Shown here piece by piece: positions 7,491 to 16,215 of a stretch of DNA of 64,000 bases. Below the pieces are notes generated by a model. The model had not been told where the DNA came from, ran no database searches, and saw nothing but the letters and a program-made list of their open reading frames with translations. Origin of the DNA: Cryobacterium arcticum (GTDB taxonomy: Bacteria > Actinomycetota > Actinomycetes > Actinomycetales > Microbacteriaceae); NCBI RefSeq assembly GCF_003185895.1, contig NZ_QHLY01000008.1, positions 360-64,359 on the forward strand. The letters are read 5' to 3'. Within the stretch, counting starts at the first letter, position 1. Each line of letters starts with the position of its first letter. The translations under genes were made by a program, and so were the position numbers.

Positions 7491-10192
7491 GTTACCGGCT
7501 GCCGCGCGTCGCGACGGCCCTCGCTCCGGCGAGCCTGCCGCCCAGCGGCCTGCCCGGCCTCGACCCGGCCTGGTCACGCATTGTGGATGTCGTCGAAACC
7601 GGTGGGCTCGCGGACGGCGCAACCCACGCCTGGCACCTGCTCGACAACGGCGAACAACTGGCCGCCCTCGGCGTCGAACCGGTGGGAACCGTGCTCTGCG
7701 TGCACGGCAACCCCACCTGGTCGTACCTCTGGCGCGACCTCGTGGCCCAGGCCACGGCGGCGGCCGCCGCCGGACAGCCCGCCTGGCGCGTGATCGCCGT
7801 CGACCAACTTGACATGGGCTTCTCCGAGCGCACCGGCGTTGCCCGGCCCCTCGCCCGGCGGGTGCGGGATCTCGACGATCTCACCCGTACTCTCGGCCTC
7901 TCCGGGCCCGTGCTCACCTTCGGCCACGACTGGGGTGGCGTGGTCTCGCTCGGCTGGGCCGTCGACCACCCCGAGCTCCTGGCCGGGGTTCTGCTGCTGA
8001 ACACCGCCATCCACCAGAGCGAGACCGAGCCGATCCCGGCCCCGTTGCGGCTGGCACTCGCCCGCGGCATGCTCAGCACCGGTACCGTGCTCACCACCGC
8101 CTTCCTCGACACCACCCTCGCGCTCGGCCACCCCGCCCTGCCCACTGCGGTCAAGAACGGCTACCGTGCGCCGTACCGCAGCATGGCCCGCCGCGGCGGC
8201 ATCGGCGGTTTCGTCGCCGACATCCCGGTGGACGCCGAGCACGACAGCCATGCCGAACTCGACCGCATCGCCGAGTCGCTGCGCTCGCTGAGTGTTCCCA
8301 CCCTCATGCTCTGGGGCCCGCGCGACCCGATCTTCAGCGACCGGTACCTCGACGACCTCATCGACCGGATTCCGCATGCCGATGTGCATCGCTTCGAGGG
8401 CGCCGGACACCTTCTGGCCGAAGACGTCGACTACGCCGGTGCCGCGTTGACCTGGCTGTCGGGTCTCGACAAGCTCGACCAGAGATCGGTCGAGCCTGTC
8501 GCGCTGGTCGAGCCTGTCGCGCTGGTCGAGCCTGTCGAGACCCAGCCCCTCTGGCACTACCTCGACGAACTGCACGACAGCGACGAGACCGCCCTGGTCG
8601 ACATGGCCCCGTCCTCGGGCGACGGCCCCCGGGTGGTCAGCTGGCGCCTGCTCTCCCGACGGGTGCGCGAAATCGCCGCCGGCCTGCACCAGATCGGCGT
8701 GCAGAAGGGCGACCGCGTCTCGCTGCTCGTGCCGCCCAGTGCCGACCTCACCGCGGTGCTCTACGCCTGCATCCGTCTGGGTGCGATCGTGGTTGTCGCG
8801 GATGCCGGACTCGGCCTGCCCGGCCTCACCCGCGCGGTGCGCGGCGCCAGGCCCGACCACATCATCGGTGCCCTGCCGGGCCTGATGGCCGCATCCGCCC
8901 TCGGCTGGCCCGGCCAGAAGATCTCCACCAACCGGCTGCCCTTCGCCAGCCGCAAGGCCCTCGGGGTCTCCTATGCCCTCGCCGACCTCATCTCGCTCGG
9001 CCGCGACGAAGAACTGCCAGAGCCGCCGCTGCCCACCGATGTGGCCGCGGTGCTGTTCACCTCCGGCTCCACCGGTCCGGCGAAGGGCGTGGTCTACACC
9101 CACGGTCAGCTCGCCGCGGTGAGTCGCGCCCTGCACAACCAGTACGGCGTCGGCCGCGGCACCGGACTCGTCGCCGGGTTCGCCCCCTTCGCGCTGCTCG
9201 GGCCCGCCCTGGGCGCCCGCTCCGTCACTCCCGACATGGACGTCACGGCGCCCAAGACCCTCACCGCGACCGCCGTCGCCGCCGCGGTCTCAGCCATCGA
9301 CGCCACCGTGGTGTTCCTGTCGCCGGCCGCCCTGGCCAACGTCGTGCGCACCCAGGGTGCCCTCAGCCCGGCCGACCGCGCCGCGCTCGCCGGCGTGAAG
9401 AGCTTCCTCTCTGCCGGCGCGCCCGTCTCCGAGCCGCTGCTCGCCTCGGCCGCCGCCCTGATGCCCGGCGCCAGCGCGCACACCCCCTACGGCATGACCG
9501 AGGGCCTGCTGATGACCGACATCACCCTGGACGGCATCCGTGAGGCCGCCCTCGACGACGTGGCCCGCGGGCCCGGTGGGGTCTGTGTCGGCCGTGCCGC
9601 CGCCACGACGCGGGTGCGCATCAGCGCCCTCGACGAGAACGGCCGTGCCGTCGGCGAGCTCTCGGAGGCCGCTGGGGTGACCGGGGAGATCGTGGTCTCC
9701 GCCCCGCACGTGAAGGACCACTACGACAGGCTCTGGCTGACCGACCTGGCGGCGACCCGGCAGGTCACCCCGGGCGAGCGCTGGCACCGCACCGGCGACG
9801 TGGGCCACCTCGACGCCGCCGGCCGGCTCTGGGTCGAGGGCCGGATGCCGCACGTGATCACCACCGCCGCCGGCGTGGTCACGCCCGTCGGTGCCGAGCT
9901 CGCCGTGTCGGCGCTGGCCCAGGTCAGCCGCGCCGCTGCCGTCGGCGTCGGGGCGGCCGGCACCCAACAGGTTGTCCTGGTTGTCGAGACGATTCCCGCC
10001 GCCACCCGGGTCAGCCTGGCCGAACCCGATCTCGCCGAGGACGTACGCATGGTCGCCGGCCATCCCGTCGCGGCCGTGCTGGTGGTTCCGCATCTGCCCA
10101 CCGACATCCGCCACAACTCGAAGATCGACCGCACCCGCCTGGCCGGCTGGGCCCACGGCATCCTGACCGGTGCGCGACTGACGCAGCCATGA
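7487..10192 (+). CDS. oleBC: OleBC fusion: beta-lactone decarboxylase and beta-lactone synthetase
   Basis: A 901-residue natural fusion. Residues 1-325 form an alpha/beta hydrolase of the haloalkane-dehalogenase type with nucleophile Asp148 in GHDWGG and the catalytic His in GAGHLLAED. This is OleB, which decarboxylates the beta-lactone to the cis-olefin. Residues about 353-901 form an ANL adenylating enzyme with the P-loop FTSGSTGPAKG (about 524-534), YGMTEG and RTGDVGH. This is OleC, which closes the beta-hydroxy acid to a beta-lactone using ATP. The same fusion is known from Micrococcus and other actinobacteria. The linker (residues 326-352) is encoded by REP-like repeats and reads VEPVALVEPVALVEPVETQ. 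GTG 7487 overlaps the oleA stop; GTG 7484 is an alternative. Confidence 0.9.
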   Translation: MSYRLPRVATALAPASLPPSGLPGLDPAWSRIVDVVETGGLADGATHAWHLLDNGEQLAALGVEPVGTVLCVHGNPTWSYLWRDLVAQATAAAAAGQPAWRVIAVDQLDMGFSERTGVARPLARRVRDLDDLTRTLGLSGPVLTFGHDWGGVVSLGWAVDHPELLAGVLLLNTAIHQSETEPIPAPLRLALARGMLSTGTVLTTAFLDTTLALGHPALPTAVKNGYRAPYRSMARRGGIGGFVADIPVDAEHDSHAELDRIAESLRSLSVPTLMLWGPRDPIFSDRYLDDLIDRIPHADVHRFEGAGHLLAEDVDYAGAALTWLSGLDKLDQRSVEPVALVEPVALVEPVETQPLWHYLDELHDSDETALVDMAPSSGDGPRVVSWRLLSRRVREIAAGLHQIGVQKGDRVSLLVPPSADLTAVLYACIRLGAIVVVADAGLGLPGLTRAVRGARPDHIIGALPGLMAASALGWPGQKISTNRLPFASRKALGVSYALADLISLGRDEELPEPPLPTDVAAVLFTSGSTGPAKGVVYTHGQLAAVSRALHNQYGVGRGTGLVAGFAPFALLGPALGARSVTPDMDVTAPKTLTATAVAAAVSAIDATVVFLSPAALANVVRTQGALSPADRAALAGVKSFLSAGAPVSEPLLASAAALMPGASAHTPYGMTEGLLMTDITLDGIREAALDDVARGPGGVCVGRAAATTRVRISALDENGRAVGELSEAAGVTGEIVVSAPHVKDHYDRLWLTDLAATRQVTPGERWHRTGDVGHLDAAGRLWVEGRMPHVITTAAGVVTPVGAELAVSALAQVSRAAAVGVGAAGTQQVVLVVETIPAATRVSLAEPDLAEDVRMVAGHPVAAVLVVPHLPTDIRHNSKIDRTRLAGWAHGILTGARLTQP
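8462..8542. repeat. REP-like repeat cluster inside the OleB-OleC linker
   Basis: An inverted 19-mer GGTCTCGACAAGCTCGACC (8462-8480) faces three direct copies at an 18-bp step: GGTCGAGCCTGTCG at 8488-8501 and 8506-8519, and the complete GGTCGAGCCTGTCGAGACC at 8524-8542. It is the same family as the array at 1-560. The 18-bp step keeps the frame and encodes repeated VEPVAL. It sits precisely between the two catalytic domains of OleBC. Confidence 0.9.
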
Positions 10193-11160
10193 GGGTCTTG
10201 GTCACGGGCGCCAGCGGCTTCCTCGGCCGGGCCGTCGCGGCCGCGATCGTGGCGGCCGGTCACGAGGTGCGCTGCTTACAGCGCCGGCCGAGCGGGGTGA
10301 CGGGCGCCACCGACGTGCTCGGCACGATCACCGACCCCGCTGGTGTGGCCGAGGCCGTCGCCGGAGTCGACGCCGTCGTGCACCTGGCCGCCAAGGTGTC
10401 GCTGGCCGGGTCGCCCGCCGACTTCGAGACCGTGAACGTGGGCGGAACCCGCACCCTGCTCGCCGCCGCCCGCGCCGCCGGCGTCGGCCGTCTCGTCTTC
10501 GTCTCGTCGCCGTCTGTGGCGCACTCCGGCGCATCCATCACCGGCAGCGATGCCGAGCCGGCCGATCCCGCCCGAGCCCGGGGCGACTACGCCCGCACCA
10601 AAGCCGCCGCCGAACTGCTGGCCCTCGCCGCCGACTCCGCCGAACTGCGCGTCGTTGCGGTGCGGCCGCACCTGGTCTGGGGCCCGGGCGACACCCAGTT
10701 GATCGCACGCATCGTGGAGCGTGCCCGGGCGGGACGCCTGCCATTGCTCGGCCACGGCGCCGCGCTGATCGACACCACCTACATCGACAATGCCGCCAGT
10801 GCCATCGAGGCCGCTCTAGAGCGGGTGGATGCCGTGCACGGCAACAGCTACGTCATCACGAACGGCGAGCCGCGGCCGGTCGCCGAGCTCCTCGCGGGCA
10901 TCTGCGCCGCGGCCGGAGTCGCAGCACCGGCCTGGAGTGTGCCGGCGAGTGTGGCGCGCACGGCGGGATCCGTCATAGAGGCCGCCTGGCGGGTGTTCCC
11001 CGGGCAGGACGAACCGCCGATGACCCGGTTCCTGGCCGAGCAGCTCTCCACCGCGCACTGGTTCGACCAGCGCCGCACCCGCGCCGACCTGCACTGGACC
11101 CCCGCGGCCACCCTTGACGAGGGCCTGGAGCGCCTCGCGGCGCACTATCGCTCCCTCTGA
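10189..11160 (+). CDS. oleD: OleD: NAD(P)-dependent 2-alkyl-3-oxoalkanoate reductase
   Basis: A 323-residue extended short-chain dehydrogenase/epimerase-family protein. It has the N-terminal nucleotide motif TGASGFLG (residues 6-13) and the YARTK active-site pair near 134-138. OleD reduces the beta-keto acid made by OleA to the beta-hydroxy acid that OleC cyclises. The start ATG overlaps the oleBC stop (ATGA), so the three genes form one tightly coupled operon. It could be annotated generically as NAD-dependent epimerase, but the gene order oleA-oleBC-oleD is specific. Confidence 0.85.
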   Translation: MRVLVTGASGFLGRAVAAAIVAAGHEVRCLQRRPSGVTGATDVLGTITDPAGVAEAVAGVDAVVHLAAKVSLAGSPADFETVNVGGTRTLLAAARAAGVGRLVFVSSPSVAHSGASITGSDAEPADPARARGDYARTKAAAELLALAADSAELRVVAVRPHLVWGPGDTQLIARIVERARAGRLPLLGHGAALIDTTYIDNAASAIEAALERVDAVHGNSYVITNGEPRPVAELLAGICAAAGVAAPAWSVPASVARTAGSVIEAAWRVFPGQDEPPMTRFLAEQLSTAHWFDQRRTRADLHWTPAATLDEGLERLAAHYRSL

Positions 11161-11209
11161 GCCTCACCGGGGTTGCCCACGTCCGGTTCGGGGCGGCATA
11201 CTCGGCGCT

Positions 11210-11650
11210 ATGGACTTTCGCGCCGTCATCGAACAATCCGGTGCCACCGCCACCGGCATCCCCGTTCCCGACGAGGTCGTCGCCGGCCTCGGCCCGGGCA
11301 AGAGGCACGCCATCACCGTGACGATCAACGGGCACAGCTACCGCAGCTCGGTGGCACCGTACCGGGGTAAGTACATGATCGCCCTGAGCGCCGAGAACCG
11401 CAGCCTGGCCGGCGTCGCCGGCGGCGACGAGGTGGACGTGACCGTTGAGCTCGACGACCAGCCGCGCACCGTCGACGAGCCCGAAGCCCTGCGCGCCGCA
11501 CTCGACGCGGACCCGGCCGCGCGGGCCGCCTTCGCTGCGCTGTCGTTCAGCAACCAGCGCCGGCACGTGAGCGCCATCGAGGGCGCCAAGACCGACGCCA
11601 CCCGGCAGCGCAGGCTGGATGCCGCGCTCGCCGAGCTGCGTGGCGCCTGA
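11210..11650 (+). CDS. DUF1905 / YdeI-like protein
   Basis: A 146-residue soluble protein. Residues 1-85 look like a DUF1905 beta-barrel (GKRHAITVTINGHSYRS, then RGKYMIALS). Residues about 95-145 form the helical YdeI/OmpD-associated tail (FAALSFSNQRRHVSAIEGAK). The molecular function is unknown. Start ATG 11210 is preferred because a TTGCCC...CATACT promoter with 18-bp spacing (11173-11202) ends 7 nt before it, with no ribosome binding site, suggesting a leaderless mRNA. It is convergent with the GntR gene, with only 7 bp between stops. Confidence 0.7.
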   Translation: MDFRAVIEQSGATATGIPVPDEVVAGLGPGKRHAITVTINGHSYRSSVAPYRGKYMIALSAENRSLAGVAGGDEVDVTVELDDQPRTVDEPEALRAALDADPAARAAFAALSFSNQRRHVSAIEGAKTDATRQRRLDAALAELRGA

Positions 11651-11657
11651 GCCAAGG

Positions 11658-12029
11658 TCAGCCGGTCAGGCCCAACGCCGCCCGCACGATGGCCAGTGCC
11701 TCGTCGGCATCAACGCCGAGTGACCTGGCCCGTTCGGCATAACTCACGGCCGCCAACTGCACCTGTCGGTGCGTCGCATCCCCGGTCGCGGCGACGAACG
11801 AACCGAGCCGCCCGCGGGTCTCGATCACCTCGTCCTGCTCCAGAGCGCGGTAGCTCCGGGCCACGGTGTTGGGCGCGAGGTTCAGGTCTTCGGCCAGCCG
11901 GCGCACGGTCGGCAACTTGTCGCCGGCCACCAGCCTGCCGGAGCGCACCGCGTCGATCACCTGCATCCGGATCTGCTCGTACGGCGGGGTGGTCGACTCC
12001 GCGTCGATCTGGAGACTCAGGGCTGCCAT
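11658..12029 (-). CDS. GntR-family regulator, YtrA type
   Basis: A 123-residue regulator with a winged helix-turn-helix over residues about 12-78 (PPYEQIRMQVIDAV...GDKLPTVRRLAEDL...NTVARSYRALE). It has only a short helical tail of about 40 residues instead of an effector domain, the arrangement of the YtrA subfamily. These often control ABC transporters or membrane genes and bind as dimers. It starts 7 bp after the stop of the Lrp-type gene on the same strand, so the two regulators are probably co-transcribed. Its target is not evident from the sequence. Confidence 0.82.
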   Translation of the reverse strand: MAALSLQIDAESTTPPYEQIRMQVIDAVRSGRLVAGDKLPTVRRLAEDLNLAPNTVARSYRALEQDEVIETRGRLGSFVAATGDATHRQVQLAAVSYAERARSLGVDADEALAIVRAALGLTG

Positions 12030-12036
12030 CGCGGCG

Positions 12037-12474
12037 TTACTCCGCGCCGCGATGGATCAGCCGGGTGAGCACGATGGCGCTGCGGGTGTGGTCGACGTTC
12101 GGCGCCAGACGCACCTTCTCCAGCGCTGCTTCCAGGCCCGGGATGTCACGGGCGCGGATGTGCACGATAGCGTCGGCGCTGCCGGTGACGGTGCCGGCAT
12201 CCACCACCTCCGGCACACCGGAGAGGATTCGCAGCAACTCGTCGGGGGCGACGGTGCCTCGGCAGAACAACTCGACGTAGGCCTCTGTGCTCATTCCGTC
12301 GATCGACGGGTCGACCTGAATGGTGAAACCGCGGATCACCCGGTCGGCGACCAGTTTGTCGACGCGTCTCTTCACGGCGGAGGCGGACAGGCCCACCACC
12401 GAACCGATGTCCCCGTATCCCGCCCGGGCGTTCTGGCGGAGAAGGTCGAGAATGCCGCGATCGAGGTTATCCAT
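12037..12474 (-). CDS. Lrp/AsnC-family regulator
   Basis: A 145-residue regulator with an N-terminal helix-turn-helix (residues 3-60: LDRGILDLLRQNARAGYGDI...SASAVKRRVDKL) and a C-terminal RAM/ActR ligand-binding domain (about 65-140). Proteins of this family sense amino acids. It is divergent from the arginine/ornithine genes at 12693-14782, so control of arginine breakdown in response to arginine, ornithine or proline is the natural inference. It also heads the operon with the downstream GntR gene. Confidence 0.85.
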   Translation of the reverse strand: MDNLDRGILDLLRQNARAGYGDIGSVVGLSASAVKRRVDKLVADRVIRGFTIQVDPSIDGMSTEAYVELFCRGTVAPDELLRILSGVPEVVDAGTVTGSADAIVHIRARDIPGLEAALEKVRLAPNVDHTRSAIVLTRLIHRGAE

Positions 12475-12692
12475 CCATCGAGTCTACGCGCCGAAGTTGC
12501 GTGAATTTCGGCGGCAACGCGTGTTCCATGCGCGAATTCGCAGGAAACGTCGATTCATGCTGTGTGAGACTAGAACCGGCGTCCCGGCACGATCAGTTTC
12601 ACCGACCGTCCGGGCTCTCGAGAGTGACCTGGTCCGCCACCCATCCGCGTCCGCCGCGCCTGCGCAGGCGGATCGCTTACAGAGGAGCTCCA
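12475..12692. promoter_or_regulatory. Divergent control region between the Lrp regulator and the arginine operon
   Basis: This 218-bp gap separates two divergent transcription units. It carries a perfect 10-bp palindrome GCGAATTCGC (12532-12541) and a nearby related GCGTGAATTTCGGC (12500-12513), an AT-rich palindrome pair of the kind Lrp/AsnC proteins bind. Binding is inferred, not shown. The ribosome binding site AGAGGAG for the downstream gene is at 12681-12687. Confidence 0.45.
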
Positions 12693-13544
12693 GTGTCCAT
12701 TGATGTCGCCCCAGACGAGCAGACCACGCCGGCCGTCATTACTCGCACGCCGGTCAAGCGCACCATCCTGATGTGCAAGCCCGACTACTTCACCGTGGTC
12801 TACCGGATCAACCCGTGGATGGACCCGGCGCTGCCGACCGACACGAGTCTCGCCGTTGCCCAGTGGCAGACCCTCTACGACACGTACGTCGGCCTCGGCT
12901 TCGACGTGCACCTGATCGACCCCATCGACGGCCTGCCCGACATGGTCTACGCCGCTAACGGCGGTTTCGTGATCGACGGCATCGCCTACGGCGCCAAGTT
13001 CACCTACCCGCAGCGCCAGCCGGAGGGGCCCGCGTACATGGACTGGTTCGGCGCCAATGGCTTCGACGTGCGTGAGCCCGTCGAGATCAACGAGGGCGAG
13101 GGAGACTTCCTCCTCGTCGGCGACGTCATCCTGGCCGGCACCGGCTTCCGCAGCGCCTCGAACAGCCACGAAGAGGTCTCGACCATCTACGGCCGCACGG
13201 TGATCACGCTCAAGCTGGTCAACCCGAGTTTCTACCACCTCGACACGGCCATCGCCGTGCTCGACGACACCAACATCGCCTACCTGCCCAGCGCGTTCGA
13301 CGAACCCAGCCTGGCCATCCTGCGCAGCCGCTACCCGGATGCCGTCATCGTCACCGAGGAAGACGCCGCGATCCTCGGTCTCAACTCCTACTCCGACGGC
13401 TACAACGTCGTGATCGCCGCCAAGGCCAAGGACTTCGAACGCCAACTGACCGAACGCGGCTACAACCCGATCGGGGTCGACCTGTCCGAGCTCCTGCTCG
13501 GCGGCGGCGGCGTGAAGTGCTGCACGCTGGAGCTGCGCCGATGA
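12693..13544 (+). CDS. ddaH: Dimethylargininase / arginine-dihydrolase-like guanidino hydrolase
   Basis: A 283-residue enzyme of the guanidino-group-modifying (pentein) fold. Visible features are CKPDYFTVVYRINPWM near the N-terminus, an EGEGDFL acidic motif, the catalytic His in SFYHLDTA and the nucleophilic Cys near the C-terminus in GGGVKCCTLEL. Such actinobacterial genes are usually called dimethylargininase (citrulline plus dimethylamine). The neighbour is ornithine aminotransferase, and the substrate loop reads PDMVYAANGG with an Asn, so an arginine dihydrolase giving ornithine directly is an attractive alternative. GTG 12693 is chosen for the AGAGGAG site 5 nt upstream. The stop overlaps the rocD ATG by 4 bp. 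Confidence 0.8.
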   Translation: MSIDVAPDEQTTPAVITRTPVKRTILMCKPDYFTVVYRINPWMDPALPTDTSLAVAQWQTLYDTYVGLGFDVHLIDPIDGLPDMVYAANGGFVIDGIAYGAKFTYPQRQPEGPAYMDWFGANGFDVREPVEINEGEGDFLLVGDVILAGTGFRSASNSHEEVSTIYGRTVITLKLVNPSFYHLDTAIAVLDDTNIAYLPSAFDEPSLAILRSRYPDAVIVTEEDAAILGLNSYSDGYNVVIAAKAKDFERQLTERGYNPIGVDLSELLLGGGGVKCCTLELRR

Positions 13545-14782
13545 GCGCCCTGACCGAGCAGGTGGGCCTGACCGACCAGACCGCCGCCATCGCCCAGGAG
13601 AACGCGCACGCCGCCCACAACTACCACCCGCTGCCCGTTGTGGTCGCCTCCGGCGACGGCGCCTGGGTCACCGACATCAACGGCAAGCGCTACCTGGACT
13701 GCCTGGCCGCGTACTCCGCGGTCAACTTCGGTCACTCCAACCCGGTGCTGCTGGACGCCGCGCGCGCCCAGCTGGGCCGGATCACCCTCACCAGCCGCGC
13801 CTTCCACAACGACCAGCTCGGCCCGTTCGTGACCGCGCTGGCCAAGCTGAGCGGCAAAGAGATGGTGCTGCCGATGAACACCGGCGCCGAAGCCGTGGAG
13901 TCGGGTATCAAGGTCGCCCGTGCCTGGGGCTACCGGGTCAAGGGCGTCGCAGACGGACAGGCAAACATCATCGTGGCCGCCGGCAACTTCCACGGCCGCA
14001 CCACCACCATCATCAGCTTCTCCGACGACGAGTCCGCCCGCGCCGACTTCGGCCCGTTCACCCCGGGCTTCCGCACCGTGCCCTATGGGGATGCCGCGGC
14101 GTTGGAGGCAGCCATCGACGAGAACACCGTGGCGGTGCTGCTCGAACCGATCCAGGGCGAGGCCGGCATCGTCGTGCCCCCGGCCGATTACCTCCCGGCC
14201 GTGCGCGAGATCACCAGCCGGCACAACGTGCTCTTCATCGCCGACGAGATCCAGTCCGGGCTCGGCCGCACCGGCGCCACCTTCGCGGTGGAACTGGCCG
14301 GCGTCGTGCCCGACCTCTACCTGCTCGGCAAGGCCCTCGGCGGCGGCATCGTGCCGGTGTCTGCCGTGGTCGGCAATGCCGACATCCTCGGCGTGCTGCG
14401 CCCGGGTGAACACGGCTCCACCTTCGGCGGCAACCCGCTGGCGGCCGCGGTCGGCCTGGCCGTGGTGAACCTGCTCGCCACCGGCGAATACCAGCAGCGG
14501 GCGCGGGACCTGGGCGCCCACCTGCACGACCGGCTGCTGGGCCTGGTCGGCCATGGGGTGCTCGAGGTTCGCGGCGCCGGACTCTGGGCCGGCATCGATA
14601 TCGACCCGGCGCTGGCCAGCGGCCGCGCGGTCTGCGAAGCGCTGATGGAACGCGGTGTGCTCGCGAAAGACACCCACGGCTCCACCATCCGTCTCGCTCC
14701 GCCGCTCGTGGTCTCGGCCGACGACCTGGACTGGGCCGTCGATCAACTCGCCGCGGTGCTCGAGGAGCTCGCCCCGGCCTAG
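13541..14782 (+). CDS. rocD: Ornithine aminotransferase
   Basis: A 413-residue fold-type I, class III PLP aminotransferase converting ornithine and 2-oxoglutarate to glutamate semialdehyde and glutamate. The PLP lysine lies in YLLGKALGGG and the cofactor-contacting aspartate in FIADEIQSGLGRTG. The N-terminal motif HNYHPLPVVVASGDGAW is typical of ornithine aminotransferases rather than of acetylornithine or GABA aminotransferases. ATG 13541 overlaps the preceding stop, and in-frame upstream alternatives lie inside the previous gene. Its product feeds the pyrroline-5-carboxylate/glutamate route whose last step is encoded by putA in the same window. Confidence 0.9.
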   Translation: MSALTEQVGLTDQTAAIAQENAHAAHNYHPLPVVVASGDGAWVTDINGKRYLDCLAAYSAVNFGHSNPVLLDAARAQLGRITLTSRAFHNDQLGPFVTALAKLSGKEMVLPMNTGAEAVESGIKVARAWGYRVKGVADGQANIIVAAGNFHGRTTTIISFSDDESARADFGPFTPGFRTVPYGDAAALEAAIDENTVAVLLEPIQGEAGIVVPPADYLPAVREITSRHNVLFIADEIQSGLGRTGATFAVELAGVVPDLYLLGKALGGGIVPVSAVVGNADILGVLRPGEHGSTFGGNPLAAAVGLAVVNLLATGEYQQRARDLGAHLHDRLLGLVGHGVLEVRGAGLWAGIDIDPALASGRAVCEALMERGVLAKDTHGSTIRLAPPLVVSADDLDWAVDQLAAVLEELAPA

Positions 14783-14795
14783 CGCCGGGCGCCAC

Positions 14796-14869
14796 CGCCG
14801 AGTTGCCCCGTTCCGGTCGAGTTGCCCCCGTCTGCCGGGGCAACTCGTCCGGGCAGGGGCAACTCGGCG
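14796..14869. terminator. Nested double hairpin between convergent rocD and the hydroxyacid dehydrogenase gene
   Basis: The outer arms are perfect 14-mers CGCCGAGTTGCCCC (14796-14809) and GGGGCAACTCGGCG (14856-14869). The inner arms are perfect 11-mers CGAGTTGCCCC (14818-14828) and GGGGCAACTCG (14837-14847). All four arms share the GAGTTGCCCC core, so alternative pairings are possible. Its place between two converging genes suggests a bidirectional terminator or REP-like element. There is no T-tract. Confidence 0.65.
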
Positions 14870-14879
14870 CTGGGGAGGG

Positions 14880-16136
14880 CTACCGAACGGCCTGCGCGGC
14901 CAGCGGGTCGAGGCGGCCCAGCCGGGTGAGTTGGGTCACGTGCGCGGGTTCGAGTTCCTCGAGTGAGTTGACGCCCAGTAGCCGCATGGTGCGGGCCACC
15001 TGGTCGGAGAGGATCTGCACGGCCTTGTCGACTCCGGCCTCGCCGCCGGCCATCAGGCCGTACAGGTAGGCCCGGCCGATCATGGTGAACCTCGCGCCCA
15101 GCGCCACGGCGGCCACGATGTCGGCGCCGCTCATGATGCCGGTGTCCAGGTGCACCTCGAGGTCGTTGCCCACCTCGCGGGCAACGCTGGGGAGCAGGTG
15201 GAACGGGATGGGGGCCCGGTCGAGCTGGCGGCCACCGTGGTTCGAGAGGGTGATGCCGTCAACGCCGAGGTCGGCGAGTTTCTTCGCGTCTGCCAGGTTC
15301 TGCACGCCCTTCACCACCATCTTGCCCGGCCACTGTGCCTTGATCCAGGCCAGGTCTTCGAAGGTCACAGTGGGGTCGAACATCGTGTCGAGCAGCTCGC
15401 CCACGGTGCCGCTCCACCGGTCCAGGCTCGCGAAGGCCAGTGGCTCGGTAGTGAGGAAGTTGATCCACCACTCCGGCCGGGGCAGCGCGTTCACCACGGT
15501 GCCGAGCGTGAGCTGGGGCGGAATGGAGAACCCGTTGCGCTTGTCGCGCAGTCGTGCGCCGGCCACGGGCACGTCCACCGTCACCAGCAGAGTGTCGAAC
15601 CCGGCCGCGGCGGCCCGGTCCACCAGCGCCATCGACCGGTCGCGGTCCTTCCACATGTAGAGCTGGAACCAGTTACGGCCGTGCGGGTTGGCCGCTTTGA
15701 CGTCTTCGATCGCGGTGGTGCCCATGGTCGACAGCGAGAACGGGATGCCGGCCTTGGCGGCGGCGTGCGCGCCCGCGATCTCACCCTCGGTCTGCATCAT
15801 GCGGGTGAATCCGGTCGGCGCGATACCGAATGGCTGGGCAACGGGCGCACCGAGCACATCCCAGCCGGTGGACACTGTCGAAACGTCGCGCAGAATCGAC
15901 GGGTGGAACTCGATGTCCTCGAACGCCTGGCGGGCGCGCTGCAGCGAAATCTCGCCCTCCGCGGCGCCCTCGGTGTAGTCGAACGCGGCCTTGGGCGTGC
16001 GGCGTTTGGCGATCGCGCGCAGATCACCGATGGTGAGGGCGGAGTCGAGGCGACGCTTCTTCGCGTTCAGCTCCGGCACCTTGAACTGCATGAGGGGGGC
16101 GAGGTCTTTGATCTTGGGTATGCGGCGGTCAACCAT
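14880..16136 (-). CDS. lldD: FMN-dependent alpha-hydroxy acid (L-lactate) dehydrogenase
   Basis: A 418-residue TIM-barrel flavoenzyme of the LldD/glycolate-oxidase family. Visible are the FMN-binding PFGIAPTGF, the conserved FQLYMWKDR, the catalytic Lys in MVVKGV and the active-site motif SNHGGRQLD with the catalytic His. It oxidises an L-2-hydroxy acid, most likely L-lactate, to the keto acid and passes electrons to quinone. The start at 16136 gives [12 protein letters not shown], the expected family N-terminus. It lies 79 bp downstream of the FCD-GntR gene on the same strand, the usual lactate-regulator/lactate-dehydrogenase arrangement. Lactate could also come from the rhamnose pathway encoded nearby. 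Confidence 0.85.
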   Translation of the reverse strand: MVDRRIPKIKDLAPLMQFKVPELNAKKRRLDSALTIGDLRAIAKRRTPKAAFDYTEGAAEGEISLQRARQAFEDIEFHPSILRDVSTVSTGWDVLGAPVAQPFGIAPTGFTRMMQTEGEIAGAHAAAKAGIPFSLSTMGTTAIEDVKAANPHGRNWFQLYMWKDRDRSMALVDRAAAAGFDTLLVTVDVPVAGARLRDKRNGFSIPPQLTLGTVVNALPRPEWWINFLTTEPLAFASLDRWSGTVGELLDTMFDPTVTFEDLAWIKAQWPGKMVVKGVQNLADAKKLADLGVDGITLSNHGGRQLDRAPIPFHLLPSVAREVGNDLEVHLDTGIMSGADIVAAVALGARFTMIGRAYLYGLMAGGEAGVDKAVQILSDQVARTMRLLGVNSLEELEPAHVTQLTRLGRLDPLAAQAVR

Positions 16137-16215
16137 GGGAAAGTCCTGTTCTCGGCGGGGAGGGGGCGTCGGATCGTGGGCGGTCGGTCGGGGTGGTTCG
16201 GGGGCAGTCGGTCGG

